64,000 nt of DNA from Ruminococcus sp. XPD3002 (GTDB lineage Bacteria; Bacillota; Clostridia; Oscillospirales; Ruminococcaceae), in contig FPJT01000019.1 in NCBI GenBank assembly GCA_900119535.1, forward strand, positions 1 to 64,000, in the 5' to 3' direction. Position 1 is the first letter of the stretch; every line of letters begins with the position of its first letter. Positions 1-8,880 of the stretch are shown piece after piece. The translations under genes and the position numbers were made by a program. The notes under the pieces are model-generated. The model was not told where the DNA came from, did no database searches, and saw nothing but the letters and a program-made list of their open reading frames with translations.

Positions 1-288
1 CATTTCCAAAGCTTTGATCTTTGCGTCTTTACGAGCAATTATGTATTTGAGCTCGTTGACCTTATCGGTCTTGGAATACTTGCTGTCCTTAGGTGGGCGT
101 CCTTTCTTCCTCAAAGCTATTCCTGCTGCTATCTTGCGTTCTTTCTTATGTTGCCGCTTGATAAATCCTTTCACTTGTTCTTTCGTGAAGCCTAAACGCT
201 GAGCTATATCATTTTGCGTTAACCCTTTTTCTTTCAGTTCATTTATTTCTTTCTCATACTGCTGTATATGTCTGTAACTTCTTGCCAT
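1..288 (-). CDS. IS3-family transposase OrfA-like HTH protein (partial)
   Basis: The reading frame starts at the ATG whose complement is at 286-288 and stays open to the window edge (96 codons), so the C-terminus is missing. It begins MARSYRHIQQYEKEI, continues with a helix-turn-helix (LTQNDIAQRLGFTKEQVKGF), then a basic stretch with KKGRPPK and the start of a charged coiled-coil. This is the layout of the N-terminal DNA-binding protein of IS3-family elements. An AGGAGG site lies 7 nt before the ATG. That site sits in one arm of an inverted repeat whose loop holds the -10 box, described separately. Assignment to IS3 rests on the protein pattern and the terminal sequence near 364; the catalytic part is outside the window. 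Confidence 0.75.
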   Translation of the reverse strand, partial: MARSYRHIQQYEKEINELKEKGLTQNDIAQRLGFTKEQVKGFIKRQHKKERKIAAGIALRKKGRPPKDSKYSKTDKVNELKYIIARKDAKIKALEM

Positions 289-295
289 AACAAAA

Positions 296-339
296 CCTCC
301 TATGGTTTCTATTATACCATAGGAGGCTCTTTTTGTCAT
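296..339 (-). promoter_or_regulatory. Transposase promoter embedded in an RBS-sequestering hairpin
   Basis: On the minus strand a -35 ATGACA (334-339), a 17-bp spacer and a perfect -10 TATAAT (311-316) precede the transposase. An 11-bp perfect inverted repeat, CCTCCTATGGT at 296-306 and ACCATAGGAGG at 316-326, flanks the -10 box. The transposase Shine-Dalgarno is one arm. A transcript started at this promoter would carry only the distal arm, leaving the ribosome site free. A transcript reading in from outside would carry both arms and hide it. Sequence facts are direct; the regulatory logic is inferred from the protection known in IS10 and IS200. Confidence 0.65.
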
Positions 340-353
340 TGTACGTTTTTAAT

Positions 354-364
354 GGTGCGGTTCA
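354..364 (-). repeat. Probable outer end of the IS3-type element
   Basis: Read on the minus strand the sequence from 364 begins TGAACCGCACC, resembling the TG-starting terminal repeats of the IS150 subgroup of IS3 elements. It lies about 75 bp outside the transposase start, as expected for the left terminus. The other end is outside the window, so neither the repeat pair nor a target duplication can be confirmed. The boundary puts the insertion about 150 bp beyond the 3' end of the oxidoreductase gene. Confidence 0.45.
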
Positions 365-512
365 CCTGTTCGTATCGGGGAGTAATTTTATATTCGTTTG
401 TACATATTACACGTTAAACTGCCGTAAGCGATAGCAGACTATCCATTTTACATAGAGTGAGCGAGTTTACGAGCGTCAACGTGGCAAGGCAGCGCGGACA
501 CCGCGCCGCTGC

Positions 513-3500
513 TTACTTCTCAGCGAGCTTTGTGAGATACTCGTAACGATTAGCTGCTGTCTTCTCAGCCTTCGCGAAGAGCTCCTTAGCACGATCAGGG
601 AATGAACGTGTGAGTGCGCTGTAACGAGCTTCGTTCATGATGAAGTCCTGATAAGACTCTGTAGGAGCCTTAGAATCAAGCTGGAATGGGTTCTTGCCCT
701 CAGCAGCCAGACGAGGATCATAACGGAAGTTGTTCCAGTAACCGCACTTAACAGCCTTCTCCATCTCAGCCTGACAGTTAGTCATACCGCCCTTGATAGA
801 GTGCATCTCACAAGGTGCATAGCCGATGATGAGTGATGGTCCCGGATAAGCCTCAGCTTCCTTGATTGCCTTGAGTGTCTGGTTCATATCAGCACCCATA
901 GCGATCTGTGCAACATAGATGTAGCCGTAGCTCATAGCGATATCAGCAAGACGCTTCTTAGCGATTGCCTTACCTGCTGCTGCGAACTGTGCAACCTGAC
1001 CGATGTTGGATGACTTGGAAGCCTGTCCGCCTGTGTTGGAGTAAACCTCGGTATCGAATACCATGATGTTTACATCTTCACCTGTTGCGAGAACGTGGTC
1101 AAGACCGCCGAAACCGATATCATAAGCCCAGCCGTCGCCGCCGAAGATCCATACGGACTTCTTGGAGAGGTAGTTCTTGTTCTCAAGGATGTCTGCCTTC
1201 TTATCGCACTTGCAGTCGCACTTCTCGAGCTCAGCAACGAGTGCAGCTGTTGCAGCGGTATTCTTTGCGCCGTCGTTAACAGTTGCGAGGTACTCATCAG
1301 CAGCAGCCTTAACTTCTGCAGATGCCTTGTCGCTTGCAGCTATTTCCTTAACTTCTTCGATGAGTCTCTCACGGATTGCCTTCTGACCGAGATACATACC
1401 GAGACCGTGCTCAGCGTTGTCCTCGAACAGTGAGTTAGCCCATGCAGGACCGTGGCCGTTTGCATCAACAGTGTAAGGTGATGTAGCAGCAGGACCGCCC
1501 CAGATTGAAGAACATCCTGTTGCGTTAGAGATATACATTCTTGAACCGAAGAGCTGTGTGATGAGTCTTGCATAAGAAGTCTCAGCACAGCCTGCGCATG
1601 AACCGGAGAATTCAAGGAGAGGCTTCTTGTACTGGCTGGAGATTACATTAGCGTCTGTTGCAACGTCTGTCTTCTCTGTAACCTTAGCAACACAGTAATC
1701 GAATACTGCCTGCTGTGGCTCCTGTGACTCTCTTGGAACCATCTTGAGTGACTTGGTTGGACATACACCGATACATACGCCGCATCCCATACAATCCATA
1801 GCAGAAACAGCAAGTGTGTACTTGTATTCTGTCTTTGCGATCGGCTTAGGAGCGATCTTGATGTTCTCAGGAGCAGCAGCAGCTTCAGCTTCTGTCAGAG
1901 CGAAAGGACGGATTGTTGCGTGAGGACATACGAATGAACACTTGTTACACTTTGCACAAGTATCCTGATTCCACTCTGGAACCATAACAGCAACGCCGCG
2001 CTTCTCGTATGCGGAAGCACCCTGCTCGAATGTACCGTCAACGTGATCTGAGAATGCAGAAACAGGAAGTGTATCGCCGAGCATCTTACCAACAGGGTTC
2101 ATGATGCCGTCAACCATCTTAACGAGCTTCTCTGGGCCCTCGAGCTTAGCAGGTGCGGAATTATCAACAGCGTTTGCCCACTCAGCGGGAACGTCTACTT
2201 TAACGTAAGCAGTAGCGCCTGCGTCGATAGCCTTCTCGTTCATCTGAACGATCTCGATACCCTTCTTCATGAACTTCTGAGCCTTCTCCTTCATGTAGCC
2301 GATAGCCTCAGCCTCGGGAAGAACCTTTGAAAGTGAGAAGAATGCAGACTGGAGAATAGTGTTGGTACGCTTGCCAAGACCGATCTCCTGTGCAAGATCT
2401 ATAGCGTTTACCAGATAGAGCTGGATATTGTTCTTTGCGATATACTGCTTTGTATCAGCTGTGAGGTGCTGATCGAGCTCCTCAGGCTTCCACTGGCAGT
2501 TGATGAGGAATACACCGCCGGGCTTAACATCGTTGACCATCTTGTATCCCTTGAGGATGTATGATGGGTTGTGACAGGCAACAAAGTCAGCCTTGTTGAT
2601 GTAGTAAGGGCTCTTGATCGGATTATCGCCGAAACGGAGGTGTGAGATAGTGATACCGCCGGTCTTCTTTGAGTCATACTGGAAGTAAGCCTGAACGTAC
2701 TTGTCAGTGTGGTCACCGATGATCTTGATAGAGTCCTTGTTAGCGCCAACAGTACCGTCGCCGCCGAGTCCCCAGAACTTGCACTCGATCGTGCCTTCTG
2801 CTGCTGTGTTTGGAGCATCTTCCTCAGCGAGTGAGAGGTTTGTAACATCGTCAACGATACCGAGTGTGAACTGTGGCTTAGGATCAGCCTTAGCAAGCTC
2901 AGAATATACAGCAAATACAGATGCAGGAGGAGTATCCTTGGAACCGAGACCGTAACGTCCGCCGATAACCTTGATACCGTTTCTGCCTGTAGCATTAAGA
3001 GCAGCTACTACATCGAGGTAGAGAGGCTCACCGAGAGCACCTGGCTCCTTGGTTCTGTCGAGAACAGCGATTGTCTTTGCAGTTGCAGGAATAGCCTCAA
3101 CGAGCTTTTCAGCAGAGAAAGGACGGAACAGACGAACCTTAACGATACCGACCTTCTCACCCTTCTTGTTCAGGTAGTCGATAACTTCTTCAGCAACGTC
3201 ACAGATAGAGCCCATTGCAACGATTACGCGATCTGCATCGGGAGCACCGTAGTAGTTGAAGAGCTTATAATCAGTACCGAGCTTTTCATTTACCTTGCCC
3301 ATGTACTCCTCAACGATTGCGGGAACAGCATTGTAGTAGGAGTTGCAAGCCTCACGGTGCTGGAAGAAGATATCTCCGTTTTCGTGAGAACCGCGCATTG
3401 TTGGGTTTTCAGGATTAAGAGCGCGCTCACGGAATGCCTTAACAGCATCCATATCGCACATTTCCTTCAGATCCTCGTAATCCCATGTCTCGATCTTCTG

Positions 3501-4046
3501 GATCTCGTGAGATGTACGGAAACCGTCGAAGAAGTTGATGAAAGGAACACGGCTCTTGATGGTAGCGAGATGAGCAACAGCAGCAAGATCCATTACTTCC
3601 TGCGGGTTTGTCTCAGCGAGCATTGCAAAACCTGTCTGACGGCAAGCATATACGTCGGAGTGATCGCCGAAGATGTTCAGTGCGTGAGAAGCTACGCAAC
3701 GAGCGGAAACGTGGAATACGCAGGGAAGAAGCTCACCGGCGATCTTGTACATATTCGGGATCATGAGGAGCAGACCCTGTGAAGCAGTATATGTAGTTGT
3801 GAGAGCACCGGCATTCAGAGAACCGTGAACGGTACCTGCAGCACCGGCCTCGGACTGCATCTCTTCAACCTTAACGGTTGTGCCGAAAATGTTCTTGACA
3901 CCCTGAGCGGACCACTGATCTACATAGTCTGCCATCGGGCTGGAAGGTGTGATCGGATAAATACCGGCAACTTCCGTGAAAGCATATGAAACATATGCAG
4001 CGGCATTATTACCGTCCATGGTTTTCATTTTTCTTTTGATTGCCAT
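513..4046 (-). CDS. nifJ: Pyruvate:ferredoxin (flavodoxin) oxidoreductase
   Basis: Single-chain PFOR of 1177 aa, the usual length. It converts pyruvate and CoA to acetyl-CoA, CO2 and reduced ferredoxin in the cytoplasm, the main pyruvate outlet of fermenting anaerobes. The order of domains is readable: N-terminal pyrimidine-binding part (YPITPSSPMADY), gamma/CoA region, a 2x[4Fe-4S] ferredoxin insert with CAKCNKCSFVCP and CMGCGVCIGVCP near residues 690-760, and a C-terminal thiamine-diphosphate domain with SGSCAGCAET, ATGCSSIWGG and a FGGDGWAYDIGFGG-type motif. The start has AGGAGG upstream and a good promoter. It is monocistronic; the 3' side is bordered by the IS end. Confidence 0.97.
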   Translation of the reverse strand: MAIKRKMKTMDGNNAAAYVSYAFTEVAGIYPITPSSPMADYVDQWSAQGVKNIFGTTVKVEEMQSEAGAAGTVHGSLNAGALTTTYTASQGLLLMIPNMYKIAGELLPCVFHVSARCVASHALNIFGDHSDVYACRQTGFAMLAETNPQEVMDLAAVAHLATIKSRVPFINFFDGFRTSHEIQKIETWDYEDLKEMCDMDAVKAFRERALNPENPTMRGSHENGDIFFQHREACNSYYNAVPAIVEEYMGKVNEKLGTDYKLFNYYGAPDADRVIVAMGSICDVAEEVIDYLNKKGEKVGIVKVRLFRPFSAEKLVEAIPATAKTIAVLDRTKEPGALGEPLYLDVVAALNATGRNGIKVIGGRYGLGSKDTPPASVFAVYSELAKADPKPQFTLGIVDDVTNLSLAEEDAPNTAAEGTIECKFWGLGGDGTVGANKDSIKIIGDHTDKYVQAYFQYDSKKTGGITISHLRFGDNPIKSPYYINKADFVACHNPSYILKGYKMVNDVKPGGVFLINCQWKPEELDQHLTADTKQYIAKNNIQLYLVNAIDLAQEIGLGKRTNTILQSAFFSLSKVLPEAEAIGYMKEKAQKFMKKGIEIVQMNEKAIDAGATAYVKVDVPAEWANAVDNSAPAKLEGPEKLVKMVDGIMNPVGKMLGDTLPVSAFSDHVDGTFEQGASAYEKRGVAVMVPEWNQDTCAKCNKCSFVCPHATIRPFALTEAEAAAAPENIKIAPKPIAKTEYKYTLAVSAMDCMGCGVCIGVCPTKSLKMVPRESQEPQQAVFDYCVAKVTEKTDVATDANVISSQYKKPLLEFSGSCAGCAETSYARLITQLFGSRMYISNATGCSSIWGGPAATSPYTVDANGHGPAWANSLFEDNAEHGLGMYLGQKAIRERLIEEVKEIAASDKASAEVKAAADEYLATVNDGAKNTAATAALVAELEKCDCKCDKKADILENKNYLSKKSVWIFGGDGWAYDIGFGGLDHVLATGEDVNIMVFDTEVYSNTGGQASKSSNIGQVAQFAAAGKAIAKKRLADIAMSYGYIYVAQIAMGADMNQTLKAIKEAEAYPGPSLIIGYAPCEMHSIKGGMTNCQAEMEKAVKCGYWNNFRYDPRLAAEGKNPFQLDSKAPTESYQDFIMNEARYSALTRSFPDRAKELFAKAEKTAANRYEYLTKLAEK

Positions 4047-4117
4047 TTGAAATGACCTCCTGTTAGTTTTTTTCAGGGGTTATAGAGCGTTGTAAAACGC
4101 ATATAACTTCACAGACC

Positions 4118-4146
4118 ATTATAACACAGAATATCATTTTTGTAAA
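4118..4146 (-). promoter_or_regulatory. Promoter of nifJ
   Basis: On the minus strand: -35 TTTACA (4141-4146), 17-bp spacer, -10 TATAAT (4118-4123). The start point would give a leader of about 65 nt that includes a small imperfect hairpin (around 4081-4110) and the AGGAGG ribosome site. Confidence 0.7.
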
Positions 4147-4344
4147 TACCTTTTTTAGATTTTCCAAAACTTTGATACAGCTTTAACAAACTTTTGGGTA
4201 TCGGCTTTGTGAGCAAGAAAAATCGTCGTTTTTTATTTAATTCACATTTAATTCGTGATTTGCTTCTTTTTACAAAAACCATCGGTCAGATTTGTTCATC
4301 GGCACGAAAATCAGCCTATATCGCCGATTAGGGAGATTTATTCA

Positions 4345-4373
4345 TTGAATTGGGACGAAAAGTGTATTATAAT
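4345..4373 (+). promoter_or_regulatory. Promoter of the dockerin esterase gene
   Basis: -35 TTGAAT (4345-4350), 17-bp spacer, -10 TATAAT (4368-4373). Initiation near 4380 implies a leader of about 320 nt before the ATG at 4701, and that stretch is full of hairpins. Confidence 0.65.
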
Positions 4374-4374
4374 T

Positions 4375-4652
4375 AAAGTAACATCAATAACCGCCTTTTG
4401 GAGGTTATTGCCCCGAACCTTGTTCGGGGGCGCAAATTCTTTATAATAGTGAATTTGCGCGTTACATTACTTTATGTCAAGCTCATTTTGCCCTTTCGGG
4501 CAAAACAAAATGCAAGAAAGATTTTCCATATTTTTTCTTACATTTTGACAACTTAAAATCGACTAAAACAAAGCGTATATAGCCGATTTTAAGTTGTTGA
4601 GCAGACATTAATCAAAGTAACATCAATAACCGCCGGAATGGGGACTATTGAT
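4375..4652 (+). promoter_or_regulatory. Structured 5' leader with six hairpins and a repeated 21-mer
   Basis: Between the promoter and the esterase gene six perfect stems can be read: 4385-4392/4403-4410 (CAATAACC), 4411-4418/4422-4429 (CCCCGAAC), 4430-4439/4451-4460 (GCGCAAATTC), 4486-4493/4498-4505 (TTTTGCCC), 4549-4561/4584-4596 (CAACTTAAAATCG) and 4622-4628/4646-4652 (ATCAATA). The first three abut with no spacer. A 21-bp sequence (AAAGTAACATCAATAACC plus GCC) occurs identically at 4375-4395 and 4614-4634. Each copy starts one of the outer hairpins, so alternative pairing is possible. It matches no riboswitch class I recognise. It may instead be an inserted repeat or a regulator site. Confidence 0.5.
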
Positions 4653-4700
4653 ATTATCTACTTAACAGACATAGCTCATAACAGAAAAACATGAAAGGGC

Positions 4701-6155
4701 GTGGAAAACATGAAGGGATATTTCAGAAAAACTATAGCAGCCGCATCAGCACTGGTGATATGTGCGTGTTCGGGTGCGGTGAACGTCAGTGCGGAGGTGA
4801 CTCCCAATCCTGTTATCAGCAGGGGAGTGCCTGCCTATTCCGAGGCTAATCCTGCAACTGCAACTGCCGCAAACGATGAACACTATTTCTCGTTCTGGTT
4901 CGGAACTGCTCCCGACTATATTGCGTATGATTTGTCGGAAGTGCCTAAGGAGCAGAAAAAAAGCGTCATAGCGGTGTGGTATAATACCAGTTCCTATGAC
5001 AGTATCGGTATGTACGTCAACAGCAATATGGTGCCTTCGGACTATACCATAGAGGTCAATTCTGCTGAGGGCGGAACCTTCCCGAAGGACGGCTGGAAGG
5101 TCGTTGCTGAAGTGAAGGACAATACACTCGGCTCTCGTCAGCATCTTGTTGATATGGAGGACTATAACTGGATACGCATGAACATATCCAAGGCGGACGG
5201 CGCAGCAGGTAAGCAGGCAAGCGTCAATTTCGATATCCACAACGTATCGGAGGGCGTTACCGACAGCTGGCTGTTTCTGGGAGATTCTATCACCGCAGGC
5301 GGTATGAACAACTGCTACGGAACAGGCTTCGCGACACATGTCAATAAACTGGACAGCAGATATTTTCCCGTACAGGAAAACGGCGGCATAGGCGGAATAA
5401 CCTCTACAGACGGAAGGGATAATATCGACCGCTGGCTTGAGGGAAGTCCCGTCAGGTACGTAAGTATCGCATACGGCACCAACGATGCATGGGGCAACCC
5501 GAACAACGTGGATAAGTTCTACAACAACACCAAGTACATGATAGACGCAGTACTTGCGCTGGGAAAGATACCTGTACTTCCGAAGATACCGGGTTCCACG
5601 AACAGCGATGTAGCGCCTAATGTGCCGCTTTACAATGCCAAGGTAGAGCAGCTTTATGAGGAGTACGGCGATAAGCTGATACAGGGACCTGATTTCGAGA
5701 AGTTCTTCACCGAGAACCCCGACCTTCTGAGTCAGGACGGTGTTCATCCCAGCTCGGAAGGCTATGAGGCTATGCGTAAAGAGTGGGCGGAAACTATGTA
5801 CAGGAATGTATATCAGGCGGAGTCCTCTCAGCCTGAACCTACCGCACCTCCTGCAACAACAGTTGAAGCAACAACTGTCCCGACAACTTCGGTACCTGCG
5901 GAGACGACTACGGTCAGTGCGGCTCCCGGAATCGTTTACGGAGACGTTACTCTTAACGGCGAGGTGGGACTTGCCGATGCGCTGGCTATACTCCAGTATG
6001 TAGCGAATGCAGCGAAATATCCGCTTACCGATGAGGCGATCAATGCAGCCGATGTCTATGACAGAGGTGACGGAATTACCGCTATGGATGCGCTGAGCAT
6101 ACAGAAATACGATGCGAAGCTGATATCTGAACTCCCCGAATCGTATCTCAAATAA
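4701..6155 (+). CDS. Secreted SGNH/GDSL esterase with type I dockerin
   Basis: 484 aa. An N-terminal signal peptide (KTIAAASALVICACSGAVNVSA) is followed by a beta-rich domain of about 150 residues. Next is an SGNH hydrolase with block I GDSITAGG, block II GGIGG, block III GTNDAWG and block V DGVHPSSEGY, giving the Ser and the Asp/His of the catalytic set. A Thr/Pro linker (about 375-405) leads to a dockerin with two Ca-binding repeats (GDVTLNGEVGLADALAILQY and ADVYDRGDGITAMDALSIQK). The layout resembles cellulosomal acetyl-xylan esterases of the CE3/CE2-like groups and probably removes acetyl groups from plant xylan. The ATG has a weak upstream GGGCG/AAGGG ribosome site. Substrate is inferred, not shown. 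Confidence 0.9.
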   Translation: MENMKGYFRKTIAAASALVICACSGAVNVSAEVTPNPVISRGVPAYSEANPATATAANDEHYFSFWFGTAPDYIAYDLSEVPKEQKKSVIAVWYNTSSYDSIGMYVNSNMVPSDYTIEVNSAEGGTFPKDGWKVVAEVKDNTLGSRQHLVDMEDYNWIRMNISKADGAAGKQASVNFDIHNVSEGVTDSWLFLGDSITAGGMNNCYGTGFATHVNKLDSRYFPVQENGGIGGITSTDGRDNIDRWLEGSPVRYVSIAYGTNDAWGNPNNVDKFYNNTKYMIDAVLALGKIPVLPKIPGSTNSDVAPNVPLYNAKVEQLYEEYGDKLIQGPDFEKFFTENPDLLSQDGVHPSSEGYEAMRKEWAETMYRNVYQAESSQPEPTAPPATTVEATTVPTTSVPAETTTVSAAPGIVYGDVTLNGEVGLADALAILQYVANAAKYPLTDEAINAADVYDRGDGITAMDALSIQKYDAKLISELPESYLK

Positions 6156-6160
6156 AGCAA

Positions 6161-6203
6161 AACAGCCATAAAGGAATTGTTAGTTCCCTTTATGGCTGTT
6201 TTT
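6161..6203. terminator. Bidirectional intrinsic terminator
   Basis: A 14-bp stem (AACAGCCATAAAGG at 6161-6174 with its complement at 6187-6200) is flanked by A-rich and T-rich tracts. It sits between the converging esterase and DUF1846 genes. Confidence 0.85.
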
Positions 6204-6205
6204 TA

Positions 6206-7687
6206 TCAGTCACGATTGCTGTATTTAGGTTCACATGTGAGGTTTATACCGAGTCTCTTGAAAATCCTTTCATCAACGGGAGAAAGGATAACAGTTGAGT
6301 GAACTTCGCATCCGCGGAGGTTGGATATCTGCTCCATAGCCTTCTTTGCGTTGTCGTCTGTGTTTGCACAGATAGAAAGTGCGAGGAGAGTCTCGTCGGT
6401 GTGGAGACGAGGGTTATTATTGCCGAGGTGCTCAACTTTAAGGTTCTGTATCGGCTCGATAACGTGTGGAGACATAAGGAGTGTACTGTCATCAAGTTTT
6501 GCGAAATATTTGAGGGCATTGAGGAGAAGTGCGGAAACTGCACCGAGGAGTGCAGAAGTTCTTCCTGTGAGGATAGTACCGTCAGGAAGCTCCATAGCTG
6601 CTGCGGGAGCGCCTGTAGCCTCTTCCTTTTCGAGAGCGGCGGCGACTACCTTTCTGTCGTCGGGAGTAACGCCTGCCTGCTTAAGAAGCAGCTCCAGCTT
6701 GTAAACTTCTTCGTCGGAAATAAGTCCCTTACGTCTGTCACAGAGACCTACGTAATAGCGGCGGATAATTTCGTCCTTAGCAGCTTTGCAGACTACCTCG
6801 TCGTCGATAATGCAGTTGCCTGCCATATTAACACCCATATCCGTAGGGGACTTGTAAGGCGATTCGCCGAGGATGTTCTCGAACATAGCGTTGAGTACGG
6901 GGAATATCTCTACATCACGGTTGTAGTTTACGGTAGTTTTATTGTAAGCTTCAAGGTGGAAAGGATCTATCATGTTAACATCGTTAAGGTCGGAGGTAGC
7001 AGCCTCGTAAGCGATATTTACAGGGTGACGGAGCGGAAGGTTCCATATCGGGAAGGTCTCGAATTTAGCGTATCCGACGTTGCGTCCGCGCTTGTGCTCA
7101 TGGTAGAGCTGTGAGAGACATGTAGCCATTTTACCGCTTCCCGGACCGGGTGCGGTAACTACGACAAGACGTCTTGAGGTTTCGATGTAATCGTTCTTTC
7201 CGTAGCCTTCGTCGCTGATTATGTATTCAAGGTTTGAAGGATAACCCTTTATATTATAGTGGTGGTATACCTTTACGCCGAGCGCTTCGAGTCTGCTCTG
7301 GAAAGCATCTGCGGTAGGCTGGTTCTCATAACGTGTAAGAACTACGCTGCTGACATAGAGACCTATCTTTGTGAACACGTTGAAAAGACGGATAACATCA
7401 ACGTCATAGGTGATGCCGAGGTCTCCGCGGACCTTGTTCTTCTCGATGTCTGCCGAGTTTATGACTATGACTATCTCTGCTTCGTCCTTAAGCTGGAGAA
7501 GCATCTGGAGCTTACTGTCTGGCTTGAAACCGGGCAGAACTCTTGAAGCATGGAAATCATCAAAGAGTTTTCCTCCGAATTCAAGGTAAAGTTTGTCGCC
7601 GAACTGTGCTATTCTCTGTCTGATATGCTCTGACTGTGTCTTAAGATACTTTTCGTTATCGAAACCGATCTTGCCTTTGTTGCACAT
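6206..7687 (-). CDS. DUF1846 family protein
   Basis: 493 aa from the ATG at 7687, which has GGGAGG 7 nt upstream; a longer frame begins at 7777 but has no ribosome site. The protein matches the widespread Firmicutes/Actinobacteria DUF1846 family: start MCNKGKIGFDNEKYL, a central glycine-rich APGPGSGKMATCL that looks like a nucleotide-binding P-loop (about residue 175), and the conserved stretch PTDMGVNMAG. It is cytoplasmic, with no signal peptide or membrane segment. The biochemical role is not established to my knowledge. It is monocistronic and converges with the esterase gene. Confidence 0.85.
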   Translation of the reverse strand: MCNKGKIGFDNEKYLKTQSEHIRQRIAQFGDKLYLEFGGKLFDDFHASRVLPGFKPDSKLQMLLQLKDEAEIVIVINSADIEKNKVRGDLGITYDVDVIRLFNVFTKIGLYVSSVVLTRYENQPTADAFQSRLEALGVKVYHHYNIKGYPSNLEYIISDEGYGKNDYIETSRRLVVVTAPGPGSGKMATCLSQLYHEHKRGRNVGYAKFETFPIWNLPLRHPVNIAYEAATSDLNDVNMIDPFHLEAYNKTTVNYNRDVEIFPVLNAMFENILGESPYKSPTDMGVNMAGNCIIDDEVVCKAAKDEIIRRYYVGLCDRRKGLISDEEVYKLELLLKQAGVTPDDRKVVAAALEKEEATGAPAAAMELPDGTILTGRTSALLGAVSALLLNALKYFAKLDDSTLLMSPHVIEPIQNLKVEHLGNNNPRLHTDETLLALSICANTDDNAKKAMEQISNLRGCEVHSTVILSPVDERIFKRLGINLTCEPKYSNRD

Positions 7688-8020
7688 AAAAATACCTCCC
7701 ATAATATATACGCTTCTTAGTAATACAGTAAATATTATATAACATTTCTGAAGGAATTGCAAGAGAGAATCATACATAAAAACAATTTGTCAAAAGCCGT
7801 TAAATATGTTAGTATCTCTTAACCCTCTGAATTCAAACATACTTTGAACCGAAGACATATAATATAGTACTGGAATGAACAGCGCATCGAGTGCTGTATA
7901 TTTCAGACCAATATGACAATAATACTATCAGCAGCTGCTTAATATACTTGCCTCTGCTGCAAAATGTGCAATGTGATTTTTGCGATAGCGCAGAGTATAA
8001 CATATCTGGAGATAATTACT

Positions 8021-8371
8021 ATGTCAGTAAAAAGAGGAGAGATCTATTATGCCGACCTGAGTCCTGTGGTCGGTTCGGAGCAAGGCGGCGTAAGGCCTGT
8101 ACTTATCGTACAGAATGACGTTGGGAACAAGCACAGTCCCACGGTTATCGCCGCTGCTATAACGAGTCAGCGTGACAAGACACGGCTTCCGACTCATATC
8201 GAAGTACAGGCGGAGAAATGCGGACTTGCAAAGGACAGCGTGGTGCTTCTTGAACAGATACGGACACTTGACAAGACACGTCTTAAGGATAAGACGGGAG
8301 AGCTTGATCTTGGTTCGATGAATAAGGTCGATACTGCGCTTTCCATAAGTTTCGGACTCGGCATAACATGA
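8021..8371 (+). CDS. MazF/NdoA-type mRNA interferase toxin
   Basis: 116 aa from the ATG at 8021 (a longer frame from 7964 is unlikely). It starts [20 protein letters not shown], then [12 protein letters not shown], then [10 protein letters not shown] and [12 protein letters not shown], the hallmarks of Firmicutes NdoA/MazF (PemK-like) endoribonucleases that cut mRNA at short motifs. The length is normal and all conserved blocks are intact. The cognate antitoxin gene normally lies just upstream; I see no open frame longer than about 14 codons between 7690 and 8020 that could encode it. The ribosome site is weak (CTGGAG). The gene is followed by a hairpin at 8376-8398. Confidence 0.9.
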   Translation: MSVKRGEIYYADLSPVVGSEQGGVRPVLIVQNDVGNKHSPTVIAAAITSQRDKTRLPTHIEVQAEKCGLAKDSVVLLEQIRTLDKTRLKDKTGELDLGSMNKVDTALSISFGLGIT

Positions 8372-8880
8372 AAAAACAGGCGGAGCTGTTCCGCCTGTAC
8401 ATATCTGAGTTTCTTTATAGTTTTTAACGATGCCTAAAAAAGAAATAAGCCGGGTAAAAACCCGGCTTTGAAATGAATTGAAAAAATAAATATGTGTAGA
8501 ACAAAAGAAAGGAGACAACAAAACGAGTGTTAATAATTAAAGATTATTTAACACTAATGATATTATAGCCGATTTTATACTTTTCGTCAAGCGAAATCAG
8601 AAAAAAATCATATTAAATGCATAAATTCTGTCATTTTGCACAATTATCTCGTGTTGAATTGAAGCGATATAAACATCGACGGACGTTTGCAACAATGGAA
8701 AAATTGCAGAACGTATTACGGCTTGTGAATTCTTTACTCTGACAGTTTATTGCACTAAAATCAAAAGACTGCTGCTGACATCGGAGTACATACAGCGCTT
8801 TGCCTTAAACGGTGTCTTGACACTTTGTCCCGTAATGTGATAGAATAAAGCATATCAATATACCGAAAGGAGACGTTGCA
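8372..8880 (+). other. Intergenic: two hairpins, then a promoter
   Basis: A 9-bp hairpin ACAGGCGGA/TCCGCCTGT lies at 8376-8398 directly after the toxin gene, and a terminator-like hairpin AAGCCGGGT/ACCCGGCTT at 8447-8468. From about 8510 to 8810 the DNA is AT-rich and I see no gene. A promoter follows at 8817-8846. Confidence 0.6.
8817..8846 (+). promoter_or_regulatory. Promoter of the 47-aa membrane protein
   Basis: -35 TTGACA (8817-8822), 18-bp spacer, -10 TAGAAT (8841-8846). The ATG at 8881 follows about 28 nt after the expected start point. Confidence 0.65.

Noticed and set aside
480..512. GC-rich hairpin after nifJ as terminator
   Set aside because: The stem is good, but no T-run follows on the minus strand, so it was not listed as an intrinsic terminator.
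4746..5747. 333-aa minus-strand frame opposite the esterase gene
   Set aside because: Lies wholly inside a gene with clear SGNH and dockerin motifs, and its own sequence has no recognisable domain or ribosome site.
6299..7114. 271-aa plus-strand frame
   Set aside because: Antisense shadow of the DUF1846 gene, Cys/Val-rich by codon reflection.
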